Assembly: GCF_002860365.1 (NCBI RefSeq)
Contig: NZ_NMWT01000023.1
Location: forward strand, 1-62,514
Direction: 5' to 3'
DNA: 62,514 nucleotides
Origin: Bifidobacterium parmae
GTDB lineage: Bacteria; Actinomycetota; Actinomycetes; Actinomycetales; Bifidobacteriaceae
This document shows, one piece after another, positions 8,476-17,692 of the stretch. The notes beneath the pieces were generated by a model. The model was not told the DNA's origin. It worked only from the letters and a program-made list of their open reading frames with translations, and made no database searches. The first letter of the stretch is position 1, and each line of letters starts with the position of its first letter. The translations under genes and the position numbers were made by a program.

Positions 8476-9939
8476 ATGACCGACAATGATCTGTTCGCGG
8501 CGTCGGACGCTCCGGACGAGGTGACGCGTCCGCTCGCCGTGCGCATGCGCCCGCGCACGCTCGACGAGGTGATCGGGCAGTCCCACGTGCTGGGGGAGGG
8601 CTCGCCCCTGCGCCGCCTCGCCAATCCGGCGTCGAAGGGATCGCTCACCGCGCCCAGCTCGATCATCATGTTCGGGCCTCCCGGCGTCGGCAAGACCACG
8701 CTCGCCACGATCGTCGCGCGCCAGTCCGGCCGCGTGTTCGAGGAGCTGTCCGCCGTGACCAGCGGCGTCAAGGACGTGCGCGCCGTGCTCGACCGCGCGC
8801 ACGAACGGCTCGTCGCGCGCGGCGAGGAGACCGTCCTGTTCATCGACGAGGTGCACCGCTTCTCCAAATCCCAGCAGGACGCGCTCCTGCCCGCCGTCGA
8901 GAACCGCGACGTCACGTTCATCGGCGCGACCACCGAGAACCCGAGCTTCTCCGTCATCAAGCCGCTGCTCTCCCGCTCCGTCGTCGTCAAACTCGAATCG
9001 CTGGAACCGGCGCAGCTCGACGACCTCGTCCGCCGCGCCCTCGCCTCCGACCACGGTCTCAAAGGCGAAGTGAAGGCCACCGACGAGGCCATCGCCGAGA
9101 TCGTGCGGATGGCGGGCGGCGACGCGCGCAAATCGCTGACCATCCTCGAGGCGGCCGCCGGCGCCGTCACCGGCGACAAGGCGCGCGAGAAGGGACGTCG
9201 CCGCCCGACCATCACGCCCGACGTCGTCTCCACCGTGATGGACGTGGCCACCGTGCGCTACGACAAGGACGGCGACGACCATTACGACGTGATCTCCGCG
9301 TTCATCAAATCGATGCGCGGGTCCGACCCGGACGCGGCCGTGCACTACCTCGCGCGCATGATCCGCGCCGGCGAGGACCCGCGGTTCATCGCGCGCCGCA
9401 TCATGATCGCCGCCGCCGAGGAGGTCGGCATGGCCGCCCCGCAGATCCTCCAGGTGACGGTCGCCGCCGCGCAGGCCGTCGCGCTCGTCGGCATGCCCGA
9501 AGCGCGCCTCATCCTCGCCGAGGCGGCCATCGCCGTCGCGACCGCCCCGAAATCGAACGCCAGCTACATGGCGATCAACGAGGCGCTCGCGGACGTGGAC
9601 GCCGGCCACATCGGCGCCGTGCCGCTGTACCTGAGGAACGCGCCCACCAAGCTGATGAAGGAGTGGGGCAACCACGAGGGCTACAAGTACGCGCACGACT
9701 GGCCGGGCGCGGTCGCCCCGCAGGAGTACCTGCCCGAGGACCTGCGCGGCCGGCGCTACTACCGGCCGAACAACCGCGGCTACGAGCGCGAGGTGGGGGA
9801 GCGGCTCGCCCGCATCGAACCGATCCTGCACGCGGGGAACGGCTCCGTGAACGATTCCGGAAACGGCTCCGGGAACGGTCCGGATGGCGGACGGAAGACC
9901 GGCACGGGGTCCGACGGGAACGGACGGGCGGACAAGTAA
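8476..9939 (+). CDS. rarA: Replication-associated recombination protein A (AAA+ ATPase)
   Basis: RarA/MgsA/WRNIP1-family AAA+ ATPase, acting at stalled replication forks with SSB and recombination proteins. Residues near 65-72 carry Walker A (GPPGVGKTT). Walker B (FIDEVHRFSKSQQDALLP) is near 125, followed by sensor 1 (GATTENPSF). The C-terminal tetramerisation region carries the family's HYDVISAFIKSMRGSDPDAA motif. At 487 aa it is somewhat longer than usual (about 430-450) because of a Gly/Ser/Asn-rich tail of about 45 residues after the conserved ARIEPI end. The start follows GGAAGG at correct spacing. It probably has its own promoter or reads through from helY. Confidence 0.93.
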   Translation: MTDNDLFAASDAPDEVTRPLAVRMRPRTLDEVIGQSHVLGEGSPLRRLANPASKGSLTAPSSIIMFGPPGVGKTTLATIVARQSGRVFEELSAVTSGVKDVRAVLDRAHERLVARGEETVLFIDEVHRFSKSQQDALLPAVENRDVTFIGATTENPSFSVIKPLLSRSVVVKLESLEPAQLDDLVRRALASDHGLKGEVKATDEAIAEIVRMAGGDARKSLTILEAAAGAVTGDKAREKGRRRPTITPDVVSTVMDVATVRYDKDGDDHYDVISAFIKSMRGSDPDAAVHYLARMIRAGEDPRFIARRIMIAAAEEVGMAAPQILQVTVAAAQAVALVGMPEARLILAEAAIAVATAPKSNASYMAINEALADVDAGHIGAVPLYLRNAPTKLMKEWGNHEGYKYAHDWPGAVAPQEYLPEDLRGRRYYRPNNRGYEREVGERLARIEPILHAGNGSVNDSGNGSGNGPDGGRKTGTGSDGNGRADK

Positions 9940-9951
9940 GCGGTTACGCGG

Positions 9952-9957
9952 TACAAT
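9952..9957 (+). promoter_or_regulatory. -10 box (TACAAT) of the mtrA operon
   Basis: TACAAT lies 60 bp upstream of the mtrA ATG, overlapping the space just after the rarA stop. The leader carries a normal ribosome binding site (AAGGAG at about 10006). The -35 is weak (GGACAA, spacer 16). Confidence 0.5.
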
Positions 9958-10017
9958 GAACCGGATACGACACGACGGACGCTCACGCCGGGCACCACGG
10001 CGGGGAAGGAGCATGCG

Positions 10018-10788
10018 ATGACGCAGGACGAAGGCGCGGGAAAGATGATTCTCATCGTCGACGACGACCAGGCATTGGGCGAGATGCTCTCCATCGTCTT
10101 GGAGAACGAGGGATTCCGCACCACCACCTGCCTCGACGGCCTGCGCGCCGTCGAGATGTTCCCCACCGTGAAGCCCGACCTCATCCTGCTGGACGTCATG
10201 CTGCCCGGCATCGACGGCACCGAGGTGGCGCGGCGCATCCGCGAGACCTCGTCGAACGTGCCGATCATCATGCTCACCGCGAAATCCGACACGGTCGACG
10301 TGGTCGCCGGTCTCGAGGCGGGCGCCGACGACTACGTGCCCAAGCCGTTCAAGGTGGCCGAACTGCTCGCCCGCATCCGCGCCCGCTTCCGCATCCGCGC
10401 GAAGCTCGCCGCCGCGACCGCCTCCAACGGCGGCGGGACGGCCGTCGACGACGACCCGCAGCACATCGAACGCGGCGCGATCGTCATCGACCGCACCGGT
10501 CACACCGCCACCAAGGACGGCGCCGACCTCGCCCTGACGCCGATGGAGTTCGAACTGCTCGCCGTGCTGGCCGCCGGCAGCGGCGAGGCCATCAGCCGCT
10601 CCACCCTGCTCAAGAAGGTGTGGGGCTACGACGGCAACGGCGACACGCGTCTCGTCAACGTGCACATCCAGCGCCTGCGCGCCAAGGTCGAGGACGATCC
10701 CGAGAACCCGCAGATCATCGTCACCGTGCGCGGCATCGGCTACAAGTTCGTCCCGCCGGAACCCGACCCCGCGCGGACGGCGGCATGA
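10018..10788 (+). CDS. mtrA: DNA-binding response regulator MtrA
   Basis: OmpR/PhoB-family response regulator. The receiver domain spans about 8-122 with the phospho-acceptor Asp59 ([10 protein letters not shown]) and the conserved Lys in YVPKPF. The winged-helix DNA-binding domain lies at about 155-248. In actinobacteria MtrA controls cell-wall hydrolases, division and, in some species, osmotic stress genes. The pairing with a sensor kinase and the lipoprotein LpqB directly downstream is diagnostic. At 256 aa it is about 25 residues longer than typical, owing to a short Gly/Asp-rich inter-domain insert. It overlaps mtrB by ATGA, implying translational coupling. Confidence 0.93.
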   Translation: MTQDEGAGKMILIVDDDQALGEMLSIVLENEGFRTTTCLDGLRAVEMFPTVKPDLILLDVMLPGIDGTEVARRIRETSSNVPIIMLTAKSDTVDVVAGLEAGADDYVPKPFKVAELLARIRARFRIRAKLAAATASNGGGTAVDDDPQHIERGAIVIDRTGHTATKDGADLALTPMEFELLAVLAAGSGEAISRSTLLKKVWGYDGNGDTRLVNVHIQRLRAKVEDDPENPQIIVTVRGIGYKFVPPEPDPARTAA

Positions 10789-12509
10789 GCGGCGACGAGC
10801 TGCGCATACGCATCGGACGGCGGTTCAGCTGGCGTCGTCTGCTGAAAAGCGGACGCGCCGAGGTGCGCCGTTCGCTGCAGGCGCGCACCGTCGCCATGGT
10901 CGTCGCGGTCACGCTCGCCGTCGCCGTGATCTTCTCCATCGTGTCGATGGTCTCCGTGCGCACCACGCTCCTCAACCAGGTCTCGATGCAGGCGCGCAAC
11001 GATTTCTCGAACATGGTGCAGCAGGCGCAGACCGGACTCGACTCGGCCGACGTGAGCGATTCGGTGCAATACCAGCAGCTCGTCAACAACCTCGCCTCGT
11101 CGCTGCAGAACGAGGGCGCCTCCAACCTCGTCAGCGTGTACCTGTCCGGCAAGGACGACGAGAGCCGCCTCATCGTGCCCGTCTCCACCGACCCCACCTA
11201 CGAGGACGCCGTCACCGACGACATCCGCACGGCCGTCGCCTCCGACACGCACAGCCGCGTCTTCTACCAGCCCATCGCGATCGACGTGGAGAACCGCACC
11301 GACGTGCCCGGCGCGGTGCTCGGCACCACGCTCGACTTCGGCGCGGTCGGCGGCATCGAGTTCTTCGCGCTGTTCTCCTACGAGTCGCAGGAGAACTCGC
11401 TCACCCAGATCCAGCTCAACCTCATCTCCGTATGCCTCGCGTTGAGCGTGCTCGTCGGCATCGTCGTATGGCTGACGCTGCACGGCATCATCCGCCCGGT
11501 CGGCGTCGTCGCCGCGACCGCCGAGACCTTCGCCGCCGGCGACCTCGACGCGCGCGTGCCGGTCACGCGCAAGGACGAGATCGGATCGCTGCAGGATTCG
11601 TTCAACACGATGGCCGACGCGTTGAACCAGAAGATCGACGAATTGGAGGAGGCGGGCGCCATGCAGCGACGGTTCGTCTCCGACGTGAGCCACGAGCTGC
11701 GCACGCCCGTCACCACGATGCGCATGGCGTCCGACCTGCTCGAAAGCCGCAAGGACGAGTACGATCCGATCACGCGGCGCACCGTCGAACTGCTCTCCGG
11801 CCAGATCAACCGGTTCCAGGACATGCTCGCCGACCTGCTGGAGATCTCCCGCTACGACGCGGGCTATGCGGCGCTCGACCTCGTCGAGACCGACCTGCGC
11901 GACCCGATCCGCGACGCGGTCGAACAGGTGTCCGGACTCGCCCAGGCGAAGGGCGTGCCCATCCACGCGGACCTGCCGAACGTCGGCGTGCTCGTCTACT
12001 TCGACTCGCGGCGCATCGTGCGCATCGTGCGCAACCTGCTCGCCAACGCCATCGACTTCGCCGAGGACAAGCCCATCGACGTGCGGCTCGCCGCCAACCG
12101 GCGCGCCGCCGTCATCTCCGTGCGCGACTACGGCGTCGGCATGCCGCACGACCAGGTGCCGCACGTGTTCGACCGGTTCTGGCGCGGCGACCCGTCGCGC
12201 GCCCGCACCACCGGCGGCACCGGCCTCGGCCTGTCCATCGCGATGACCGACGCGAAACTCCATCAGGGGTCGATCCGCGTGCGCTCCGAGCTCGGCGAAG
12301 GCACCTGGTTCCTCGTCATGCTGCCGCGCGACCCGCGGCTCGGCGCCGTGCCGGACAACGAGCTGCCGGTCGATTTCGAACGGGGCACCCGCCGTCTCGC
12401 CATCACCGGCGGCTTCGGCATCGCCGACAACCGCAGCGCCGACTACATCAAACGCGAGGGGAAGCCGCGCGCATCCGAGTCCGCATCCACGAGAGGAGGC
12501 GCACGATGA
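10785..12509 (+). CDS. mtrB: Sensor histidine kinase MtrB
   Basis: Two-component membrane kinase partner of MtrA, 574 aa. Membrane segments lie at about 36-57 and 210-235, enclosing an extracytoplasmic sensor of about 150 residues. Then come a HAMP domain, the dimerisation box [10 protein letters not shown] with phospho-accepting His303, and the HATPase_c domain with N, G1 and G2 boxes ([22 protein letters not shown]). The ATG at 10785 overlaps the mtrA stop as ATGA. A longer frame runs back through mtrA but has no support as coding. The C-terminal 60 residues after the catalytic domain are poorly conserved. It overlaps lpqB by ATGA, so the three genes form one transcription and translation unit. 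Confidence 0.93.
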   Translation: MSGDELRIRIGRRFSWRRLLKSGRAEVRRSLQARTVAMVVAVTLAVAVIFSIVSMVSVRTTLLNQVSMQARNDFSNMVQQAQTGLDSADVSDSVQYQQLVNNLASSLQNEGASNLVSVYLSGKDDESRLIVPVSTDPTYEDAVTDDIRTAVASDTHSRVFYQPIAIDVENRTDVPGAVLGTTLDFGAVGGIEFFALFSYESQENSLTQIQLNLISVCLALSVLVGIVVWLTLHGIIRPVGVVAATAETFAAGDLDARVPVTRKDEIGSLQDSFNTMADALNQKIDELEEAGAMQRRFVSDVSHELRTPVTTMRMASDLLESRKDEYDPITRRTVELLSGQINRFQDMLADLLEISRYDAGYAALDLVETDLRDPIRDAVEQVSGLAQAKGVPIHADLPNVGVLVYFDSRRIVRIVRNLLANAIDFAEDKPIDVRLAANRRAAVISVRDYGVGMPHDQVPHVFDRFWRGDPSRARTTGGTGLGLSIAMTDAKLHQGSIRVRSELGEGTWFLVMLPRDPRLGAVPDNELPVDFERGTRRLAITGGFGIADNRSADYIKREGKPRASESASTRGGAR

Positions 12510-14335
12510 CCGACAACGCAGGAAACGGCACCACCGCGGCCGCCGCGTGCGCCGCCACCGCCGCCACCGGAACGCGCGCGCGTCTCGCCCGGATGCTCAG
12601 GCGGGTGGCGCGCGCGGCCGCCGTCGTGTCCGTCGTGGCGGCCGTGAGCGCGGCGGGCGCATGCTCCAGCCCAATCGGACTGCCCGTGGGCGGCGGCGTG
12701 CAGGCGTTCTCGTCCGTCGAGCAGCAGACGCAACGCGTCTACACGAATCCGGAAGGCCCCGCCGCCGACGACCAGCCGGAAGGCATCGTCGAAGGGTTCT
12801 TCAACGCGATGCCCGCCGGCGTGCAGTCCGACGGCTACCGCGTGGCACGCCAGTTCCTCACCTCGCAGGCGTCCGAACAGTGGAAGGGCGACCTGTCCGC
12901 CATCATCTACGACGGCACGCCGAACTTCACGCGCAAGGCGACCGCCCAGACCGGCTCTCCCGAAGCGTCGGGAGGCATCGTCGTCGAGGTCGAGCTCAAC
13001 GTGGTCGGACGGCTCGACTCCCACGGCCTATACACGCCGGAACCCTCCAACGGCAGCGCCACCGTCCTCACCTATGCCATGGCGCAGTCCGGCGGCCAGT
13101 GGCGCATCTCGCGCCTGCCCGACGGGGTGGCCGTCTCCTCCGCCGACTTCGAACAGGTCTTCCGCCAGGTGTCCGTCTACCAGCTCGACGCCGCCGGCAA
13201 GCATCTCGTGCCCGACGTGCGCTGGCTGAGCTGGCGCAACTGGCGCACGCAGGCCGTGCGCGAGGTGCTGGACGGCGGCTCGGCGTGGCTGGGCGACGCG
13301 GTGCGCGACGTCAACACGACGAAGACCGCGCTCGCCGTCGACTCGGTGCCGGTGACGGACGGCAAGCCGCACGTGCAGCTGACCGGCGAGTTCCTGAGGC
13401 TCGACCAGGAGTCGCGCGTCGCGCTCGTCCACCTCATCCGCCTCACGCTCGGCGACGGCGTGTCCAGCGCGCAGGTGCAGGTGAGCGTGGACGGCGGCGA
13501 CTATTCGACCATCGACTCCGGTTTCGACCTCGACAACGAACAACCGAACGTGGGCCTCTACACGCTCACCGACGGGCGCGTCGTCTCGCTCGGCTCGTCC
13601 AGCCCGCTGCGCGTCGGCGAGACCGACGGGTATCCGGACGCGCGCGGATTCGCGTTCTCGCAGGACGGGGGAGCGGTGCTGCGCGCCGACGGCGTGGTCG
13701 AATGTCTCAAGGCCGACGCCTCCTCATGCGGCGTCATGTTCTCCGGAGCCCGCCCCTCGTTCATCTCCGGCGGCCTCGACGGCGAGATATGGGCGGTTTC
13801 AGACGGCGGGCACAGCCTGTACGTCTCGCGCGGCGGGGTCGAACGGCATCTGTCGGTCGGCTGGCTCGGCGCGGAGTCGATCAGGGCGGTCACCGTCTCG
13901 CCGGAGGGCGCACGCCTCGCCTTGGCGCTCGACGACGGCGTCGTCATGGTCGGCGTGAGCCGCGACGACAATCTCGCGCCCGCCGGGCTCTCCGACCAGT
14001 CCACCGAGATCTCGCGCCAACGCGACGTGACGATGATGACCTTCTACAACGATCTGAACCTCATCTACATCGTCGGCGCGGAGTCGCAGGATTCCACGGC
14101 GTCGGGCGCGGCATCCGCGACGCGCCAGCGCGGCTACCGGCAGATCGCGCCGGGGCCCGCGAGCGACCAGCGTCTGCCGGACAGCACGGTGGTCTCGCTC
14201 GCCTCCGGCCAGATCGCCCTGTACCGGCGTCTCGCCGTGCTCGACGACCTCGGCGTCGTACGGTCCGTGTCCGGCTCGCTCGACGGCTCATGGTCGATCG
14301 CCGACTCGCAGGTCACGGCGCTGGGCGCGCAGTGA
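12506..14335 (+). CDS. lpqB: Lipoprotein LpqB (MtrAB accessory)
   Basis: A 609-residue lipoprotein. A basic N-terminus and a hydrophobic stretch end in the lipobox AAGAC around residue 53. The signal region is long, with an N-terminal cytoplasmic extension of about 30 residues. It contains a GerMN domain around 220-350 and a C-terminal beta-propeller-like region. In mycobacteria LpqB interacts with the MtrB extracytoplasmic domain and modulates MtrA phosphorylation; the same role is inferred here from synteny. The start overlaps the mtrB stop (ATGA) and follows GAGGAGG. A strong hairpin terminator lies 56 bp downstream. Confidence 0.9.
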   Translation: MTDNAGNGTTAAAACAATAATGTRARLARMLRRVARAAAVVSVVAAVSAAGACSSPIGLPVGGGVQAFSSVEQQTQRVYTNPEGPAADDQPEGIVEGFFNAMPAGVQSDGYRVARQFLTSQASEQWKGDLSAIIYDGTPNFTRKATAQTGSPEASGGIVVEVELNVVGRLDSHGLYTPEPSNGSATVLTYAMAQSGGQWRISRLPDGVAVSSADFEQVFRQVSVYQLDAAGKHLVPDVRWLSWRNWRTQAVREVLDGGSAWLGDAVRDVNTTKTALAVDSVPVTDGKPHVQLTGEFLRLDQESRVALVHLIRLTLGDGVSSAQVQVSVDGGDYSTIDSGFDLDNEQPNVGLYTLTDGRVVSLGSSSPLRVGETDGYPDARGFAFSQDGGAVLRADGVVECLKADASSCGVMFSGARPSFISGGLDGEIWAVSDGGHSLYVSRGGVERHLSVGWLGAESIRAVTVSPEGARLALALDDGVVMVGVSRDDNLAPAGLSDQSTEISRQRDVTMMTFYNDLNLIYIVGAESQDSTASGAASATRQRGYRQIAPGPASDQRLPDSTVVSLASGQIALYRRLAVLDDLGVVRSVSGSLDGSWSIADSQVTALGAQ

Positions 14336-14390
14336 CCGCGGCGGGCGGCGCCGCGGCGCGCGACGTCGCCGATGCCGCGCGCGCATGCGA

Positions 14391-14428
14391 AGAAGGCTCC
14401 CTCCCCGGTTCGGGGGAGGGAGCCTTCT
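14391..14428. terminator. Bidirectional terminator hairpin after lpqB
   Basis: A perfect 16-bp stem (left arm 14391-14406, right arm 14413-14428) encloses a 6-nt loop. It lies between convergent genes lpqB and the minus-strand 89-aa ORF and would serve both. Confidence 0.75.
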
Positions 14429-14464
14429 GTGACGTGTCGGTTCCGACGACGCGGACCCTTCCGA

Positions 14465-14734
14465 TCAGATGCCGCCGTACTCGCTCTTGAAGAGCTCCTG
14501 CGGGACCTCGGAGTTCAGCGGGACCTCGTAGATGAGGTACTGCATGTTGAACGGGATGTTGAACAGGTGACGCTTGACGCCGTACACCTCTTCGGTACCG
14601 AGGAAGTTGAAGTTGTCCGGGCATTCCGGCTCCCACTTGGCGAGCAGATTGGCCGCGTCGCCGATGGTGGCGGCCACGCCGGCGAGATGCTTGATGCCCT
14701 CCACCTGCTTGATGATGAGGAACACGGTATCCAT
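14465..14734 (-). CDS. Conserved small protein (89 aa), function unknown
   Basis: A small soluble protein beginning MDTVFLIIKQVEG. Composition is balanced and the codon bias strong, with no membrane segment or cysteine pair (one Cys). The ATG at 14734 sits 4 bp after an AAAGGAGA ribosome binding site; the frame extends 51 bp further upstream without a site. The quality of the ribosome binding site and the codon use suggest substantial expression. The gene is convergent with lpqB and divergent from the fructose transporter operon. I recognise no family with a known function. Confidence 0.75.
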   Translation of the reverse strand: MDTVFLIIKQVEGIKHLAGVAATIGDAANLLAKWEPECPDNFNFLGTEEVYGVKRHLFNIPFNMQYLIYEVPLNSEVPQELFKSEYGGI

Positions 14735-14873
14735 GGGTCTCCTTTCGTGTGCGTTGTACGGCGCCTCGCCGCCCCGTATACGCATATACGCGGCGGCGGC
14801 GCCTCGTTACGGCGCTCTCCATAATACCCGAAAACGGCGGTACCGCGCCGATATGTCGGCATGCGGAAGCCAT

Positions 14874-14912
14874 GTTATCGAATCGTTATCAAGACGTTAT
14901 CGAAATGTTATC
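14874..14912 (+). promoter_or_regulatory. Four GTTATC direct repeats on an 11-bp pitch (probable fru activator/repressor site)
   Basis: GTTATC begins at 14874, 14885, 14896 and 14907, exactly 11 bp apart, so all four face the same side of the helix. The array ends 8 bp before the predicted -35 of the fruE promoter, a position typical of an activator. The binding protein is unknown. Confidence 0.65.
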
Positions 14913-14914
14913 GC

Positions 14915-14949
14915 GTGAGGTTGAACGCTCACATTGTTTGGTTCATACT
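14915..14949 (+). promoter_or_regulatory. fruE promoter with overlapping inverted repeat
   Basis: The -35 is TTGAAC (14921-14926) and the -10 is CATACT (14944-14949), with a 17-bp spacer. The inverted repeat GTGAG-N8-CTCAC (14915-14919 and 14928-14932) brackets the -35 and could be a repressor operator. The leader to fruE is about 70 nt. Confidence 0.6.
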
Positions 14950-15025
14950 TGAGCATGTCGATGACAAACGGTCATCAGCCAGGGAAAGAACCTTGGTGCT
15001 CGGTAACTCGAGGAGGAGTATAAAC

Positions 15026-16009
15026 ATGAAGAATTGGAAGAAGGCCATTGCGCTTGTCGCTTCCGCCGCCGCTCTGGTGAGCGTCGCTGCCTGCGGTTCC
15101 GGCAGCTCCGAAGGTGGTTCGGACAACGGCAAGAAGACCGTCGGCTTCGTCGCCGTCGGCCCTGAGGGCGGCTTCCGTACCGCGAACGAGAACGACATCA
15201 AGTCCGCGTTCAAGTCCGCCGGCTTCGACCTGATCTACTCGCCGACCCAGAACAACGATCAGCAGAAGCAGATCCAGGCGTTCAACAAGTTCGTCAACGA
15301 CGAGGTCGACGCCATCATCCTGTCCTCCACCGAGGATTCCGGTTGGGACGAGTCCCTGAAGAAGGCCGCCGAGGCCGAGATCCCGGTCTTCACCGTCGAC
15401 CGCAACGTCGAGGTCAAGGACTCCGCCGCCAAGAAGGCCATCGTCTCCCACATCGGACCGTCCAACGAGTGGGCCGGTGAGCAGGCCGCCGAGTTCGTGA
15501 ACAAGAACTTCCCGGACGGCGCCAACGGCTTCATCCTCGAAGGCCCCGCCGGCCTGTCCGTCGTCAAGGATCGTGGCGCCGGCTGGGATGCCAAGGTCGC
15601 CAAGAACGTGAAGGTCCTCGAGTCCCAGTCCGCCAACTGGTCCACCGATGAGGCCAAGACCGTGACCGCCGGCCTGCTGGACAAGTACAAGTCCGAGAAC
15701 CCGCAGTTCATCTTCGCCCAGAACGACGAGATGGGCCTCGGCGCCGCGCAGGCCGTTGACGCCGCCGGCCTCAAGGGCAAGGTCAAGATCATCACCATCG
15801 ACGGCACGAAGAACGCCCTGCAGGCCCTCGTCGACGGCGACCTCTCCTTCGTGATCGAGTACAACCCGATCTTCGGCAAGGAGACCGCGCAGGCCGTCAA
15901 GGACTACCTGGACGGCAAGGACGTCAAGTCCGACATCCAGATCGAGTCCAAGACCTTCGACGCCGCCAGCGCCAAGGAAGCCCTGGATTCCAACTCCCGC
16001 GCCTACTGA
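15026..16009 (+). CDS. fruE: Fructose ABC transporter substrate-binding lipoprotein FruE
   Basis: A 327-residue sugar-binding lipoprotein. Lys-rich n-region, hydrophobic core and lipobox VAAC put the lipidated cysteine at residue 23. The mature part has the RbsB/periplasmic-binding-protein-like fold, including the motif DAIILSSTEDSGWDESLKKA. Length and gene order (binding protein, double ATPase, two permeases) match bifidobacterial FruEKFG, a high-affinity importer for fructose and possibly ribose or xylose. The ATG follows AGGAGGAG at 8 bp. An upstream in-frame extension has no ribosome binding site. Codon use is strongly biased, suggesting abundance. An 18-bp hairpin separates it from fruK. 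Confidence 0.85.
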   Translation: MKNWKKAIALVASAAALVSVAACGSGSSEGGSDNGKKTVGFVAVGPEGGFRTANENDIKSAFKSAGFDLIYSPTQNNDQQKQIQAFNKFVNDEVDAIILSSTEDSGWDESLKKAAEAEIPVFTVDRNVEVKDSAAKKAIVSHIGPSNEWAGEQAAEFVNKNFPDGANGFILEGPAGLSVVKDRGAGWDAKVAKNVKVLESQSANWSTDEAKTVTAGLLDKYKSENPQFIFAQNDEMGLGAAQAVDAAGLKGKVKIITIDGTKNALQALVDGDLSFVIEYNPIFGKETAQAVKDYLDGKDVKSDIQIESKTFDAASAKEALDSNSRAY

Positions 16010-16057
16010 TTCGGGCTCACGCCTCCATCAGTGATTGACAACCGCACATGACAAATA

Positions 16058-16097
16058 AATGATGGTGCACGAGGAACGCTCCTCGTGCACCATCATT
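16058..16097 (+). promoter_or_regulatory. Intercistronic hairpin between fruE and fruK
   Basis: A perfect 18-bp stem (16058-16075 with 16080-16097) carries a 4-nt loop. No U-tract follows. It lies 48 bp after the fruE stop and 57 bp before fruK. Such structures usually stabilise the upstream binding-protein mRNA and damp expression of the downstream genes. Confidence 0.7.
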
Positions 16098-16154
16098 CAT
16101 GTGAGGCCGAAATATCACAAAACGGTAACAATCTCCCTGTTCAAAGGCAACGAT

Positions 16155-17684
16155 ATGACAGACAAAACCCCTATCGTCGTGATGAAGGGCATCACGATCG
16201 AGTTCCCGGGCGTCAAGGCCCTGGACGGTGTCGATCTGACGCTGTACCCGGGCGAGGTCCACGCTCTCATGGGTGAGAACGGCGCCGGCAAGTCCACGAT
16301 GATCAAGGCCCTCACCGGCGTGTACAAGATCGACGCGGGCTCCATCACCGTCGAAGGCAAGCCGCAGCAGTTCAACGGCACGCTGGACGCGCAGAACGCC
16401 GGCATCGCCACCGTGTACCAGGAAGTCAACCTGTGCACCAACCTCTCCGTCGGCGAGAACGTCATGCTGGGCCACGAGAAGCGCGGTCCGTTCGGCATCG
16501 ACTGGAAGAAGACCCACGAGGCCGCCAAGACGTACCTCAAGCAGATGGGTCTGGAGCACATCGACCCGCACACCCCGCTGAGCTCGATCTCCATCGCCAT
16601 GCAGCAGCTGGTCGCCATCGCCCGTGCCATGGTCATCAACGCGAAGGTGCTGATCCTCGACGAGCCGACCTCCTCCCTCGACGCCAACGAGGTGCAGGAC
16701 CTGTTCGCCATCATGCGCAAGGTGCGCGACTCCGGCGTCGCCATCCTGTTCGTCTCCCACTTCCTCGACCAGATCTACGAGATCACCGACCGTCTGACCA
16801 TCCTGCGCAACGGCAAGTTCATCAAGGAGGTCATGACCAAGGACACCCCGCGCGACGAGCTCATCGGCATGATGATCGGCAAGTCCGCGGAGGAGCTCTC
16901 CCAGATTGGCGCCAAGAAGGCGCGCCGCGCCATCGAGCCCGGCGAGAAGCCGATCGTCGACGTCAAGGGCCTCGGCAAGAAGGGCACCATCAACCCGGTG
17001 GACCTCGACATCTACGCGGGCGAGGTCGTCGGCTTCGCCGGCCTGCTCGGCTCCGGCCGTACCGAACTCGGCCGTCTGCTCTACGGCGCCGACAAGCCGG
17101 ATTCGGGCACCTACGAGCTCAACGGCAAGCAGGTCTCCATCGGCGATCCGGCCACCGCCCTGAAGAACAAGATCGCGTACTCCACCGAGAACCGTCGTGA
17201 CGAGGGCATCATCGGCGACCTGACCGTCCGCCAGAACATCCTCATCGCCCTCCAGGCGACGCGCGGCATGTTCAAGCCGATTCCGAAGAAGGAAGCGGAC
17301 GCGATCGTCGACAAGTACATGAAGGAGATGAACGTGCGACCGGCCGATCCGGATCGCCCGATCAAGAACCTCTCCGGCGGCAACCAGCAGAAGGTCCTCA
17401 TCGGCCGTTGGCTGGCCACGCACCCGGAGCTCCTCATCCTCGACGAGCCGACCCGAGGCATCGACATCGGCGCCAAGGCCGAGATCCAGCAGGTCGTGCT
17501 CGACCTCGCCGCCAAGGGCATGGGCGTCGTCTTCATCTCCTCGGAGCTCGAAGAGGTCGTGCGTCTGTCCGACGACATCGAGGTCCTCAAGGATCGCCAC
17601 AAGATCGCTGAAATCGAAAACGGCGACACCGTCTCGCAGTCGACCATCGTCGAGACCATCGCCAACACGAACGTGAAGAACTGA
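16155..17684 (+). CDS. fruK: Fructose ABC transporter double ATPase FruK
   Basis: A 509-residue sugar-import ATPase of the RbsA/MglA type, with two fused nucleotide-binding domains. Domain 1 has Walker A GENGAGKST and Walker B LILDEPTSSLD. Domain 2 has the degenerate Walker A GLLGSGRTE usual for this family, signature LSGGNQQK and Walker B LILDEPTRGID. The domain 1 signature region is also divergent (LSSISIAMQQ), a known feature of this transporter class. It energises uptake by FruF/FruG. The ATG follows CAAAGGCAA, a modest site. It lies 8 bp upstream of fruF. Confidence 0.88.
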   Translation: MTDKTPIVVMKGITIEFPGVKALDGVDLTLYPGEVHALMGENGAGKSTMIKALTGVYKIDAGSITVEGKPQQFNGTLDAQNAGIATVYQEVNLCTNLSVGENVMLGHEKRGPFGIDWKKTHEAAKTYLKQMGLEHIDPHTPLSSISIAMQQLVAIARAMVINAKVLILDEPTSSLDANEVQDLFAIMRKVRDSGVAILFVSHFLDQIYEITDRLTILRNGKFIKEVMTKDTPRDELIGMMIGKSAEELSQIGAKKARRAIEPGEKPIVDVKGLGKKGTINPVDLDIYAGEVVGFAGLLGSGRTELGRLLYGADKPDSGTYELNGKQVSIGDPATALKNKIAYSTENRRDEGIIGDLTVRQNILIALQATRGMFKPIPKKEADAIVDKYMKEMNVRPADPDRPIKNLSGGNQQKVLIGRWLATHPELLILDEPTRGIDIGAKAEIQQVVLDLAAKGMGVVFISSELEEVVRLSDDIEVLKDRHKIAEIENGDTVSQSTIVETIANTNVKN

Positions 17685-17692
17685 AAGGAGGG

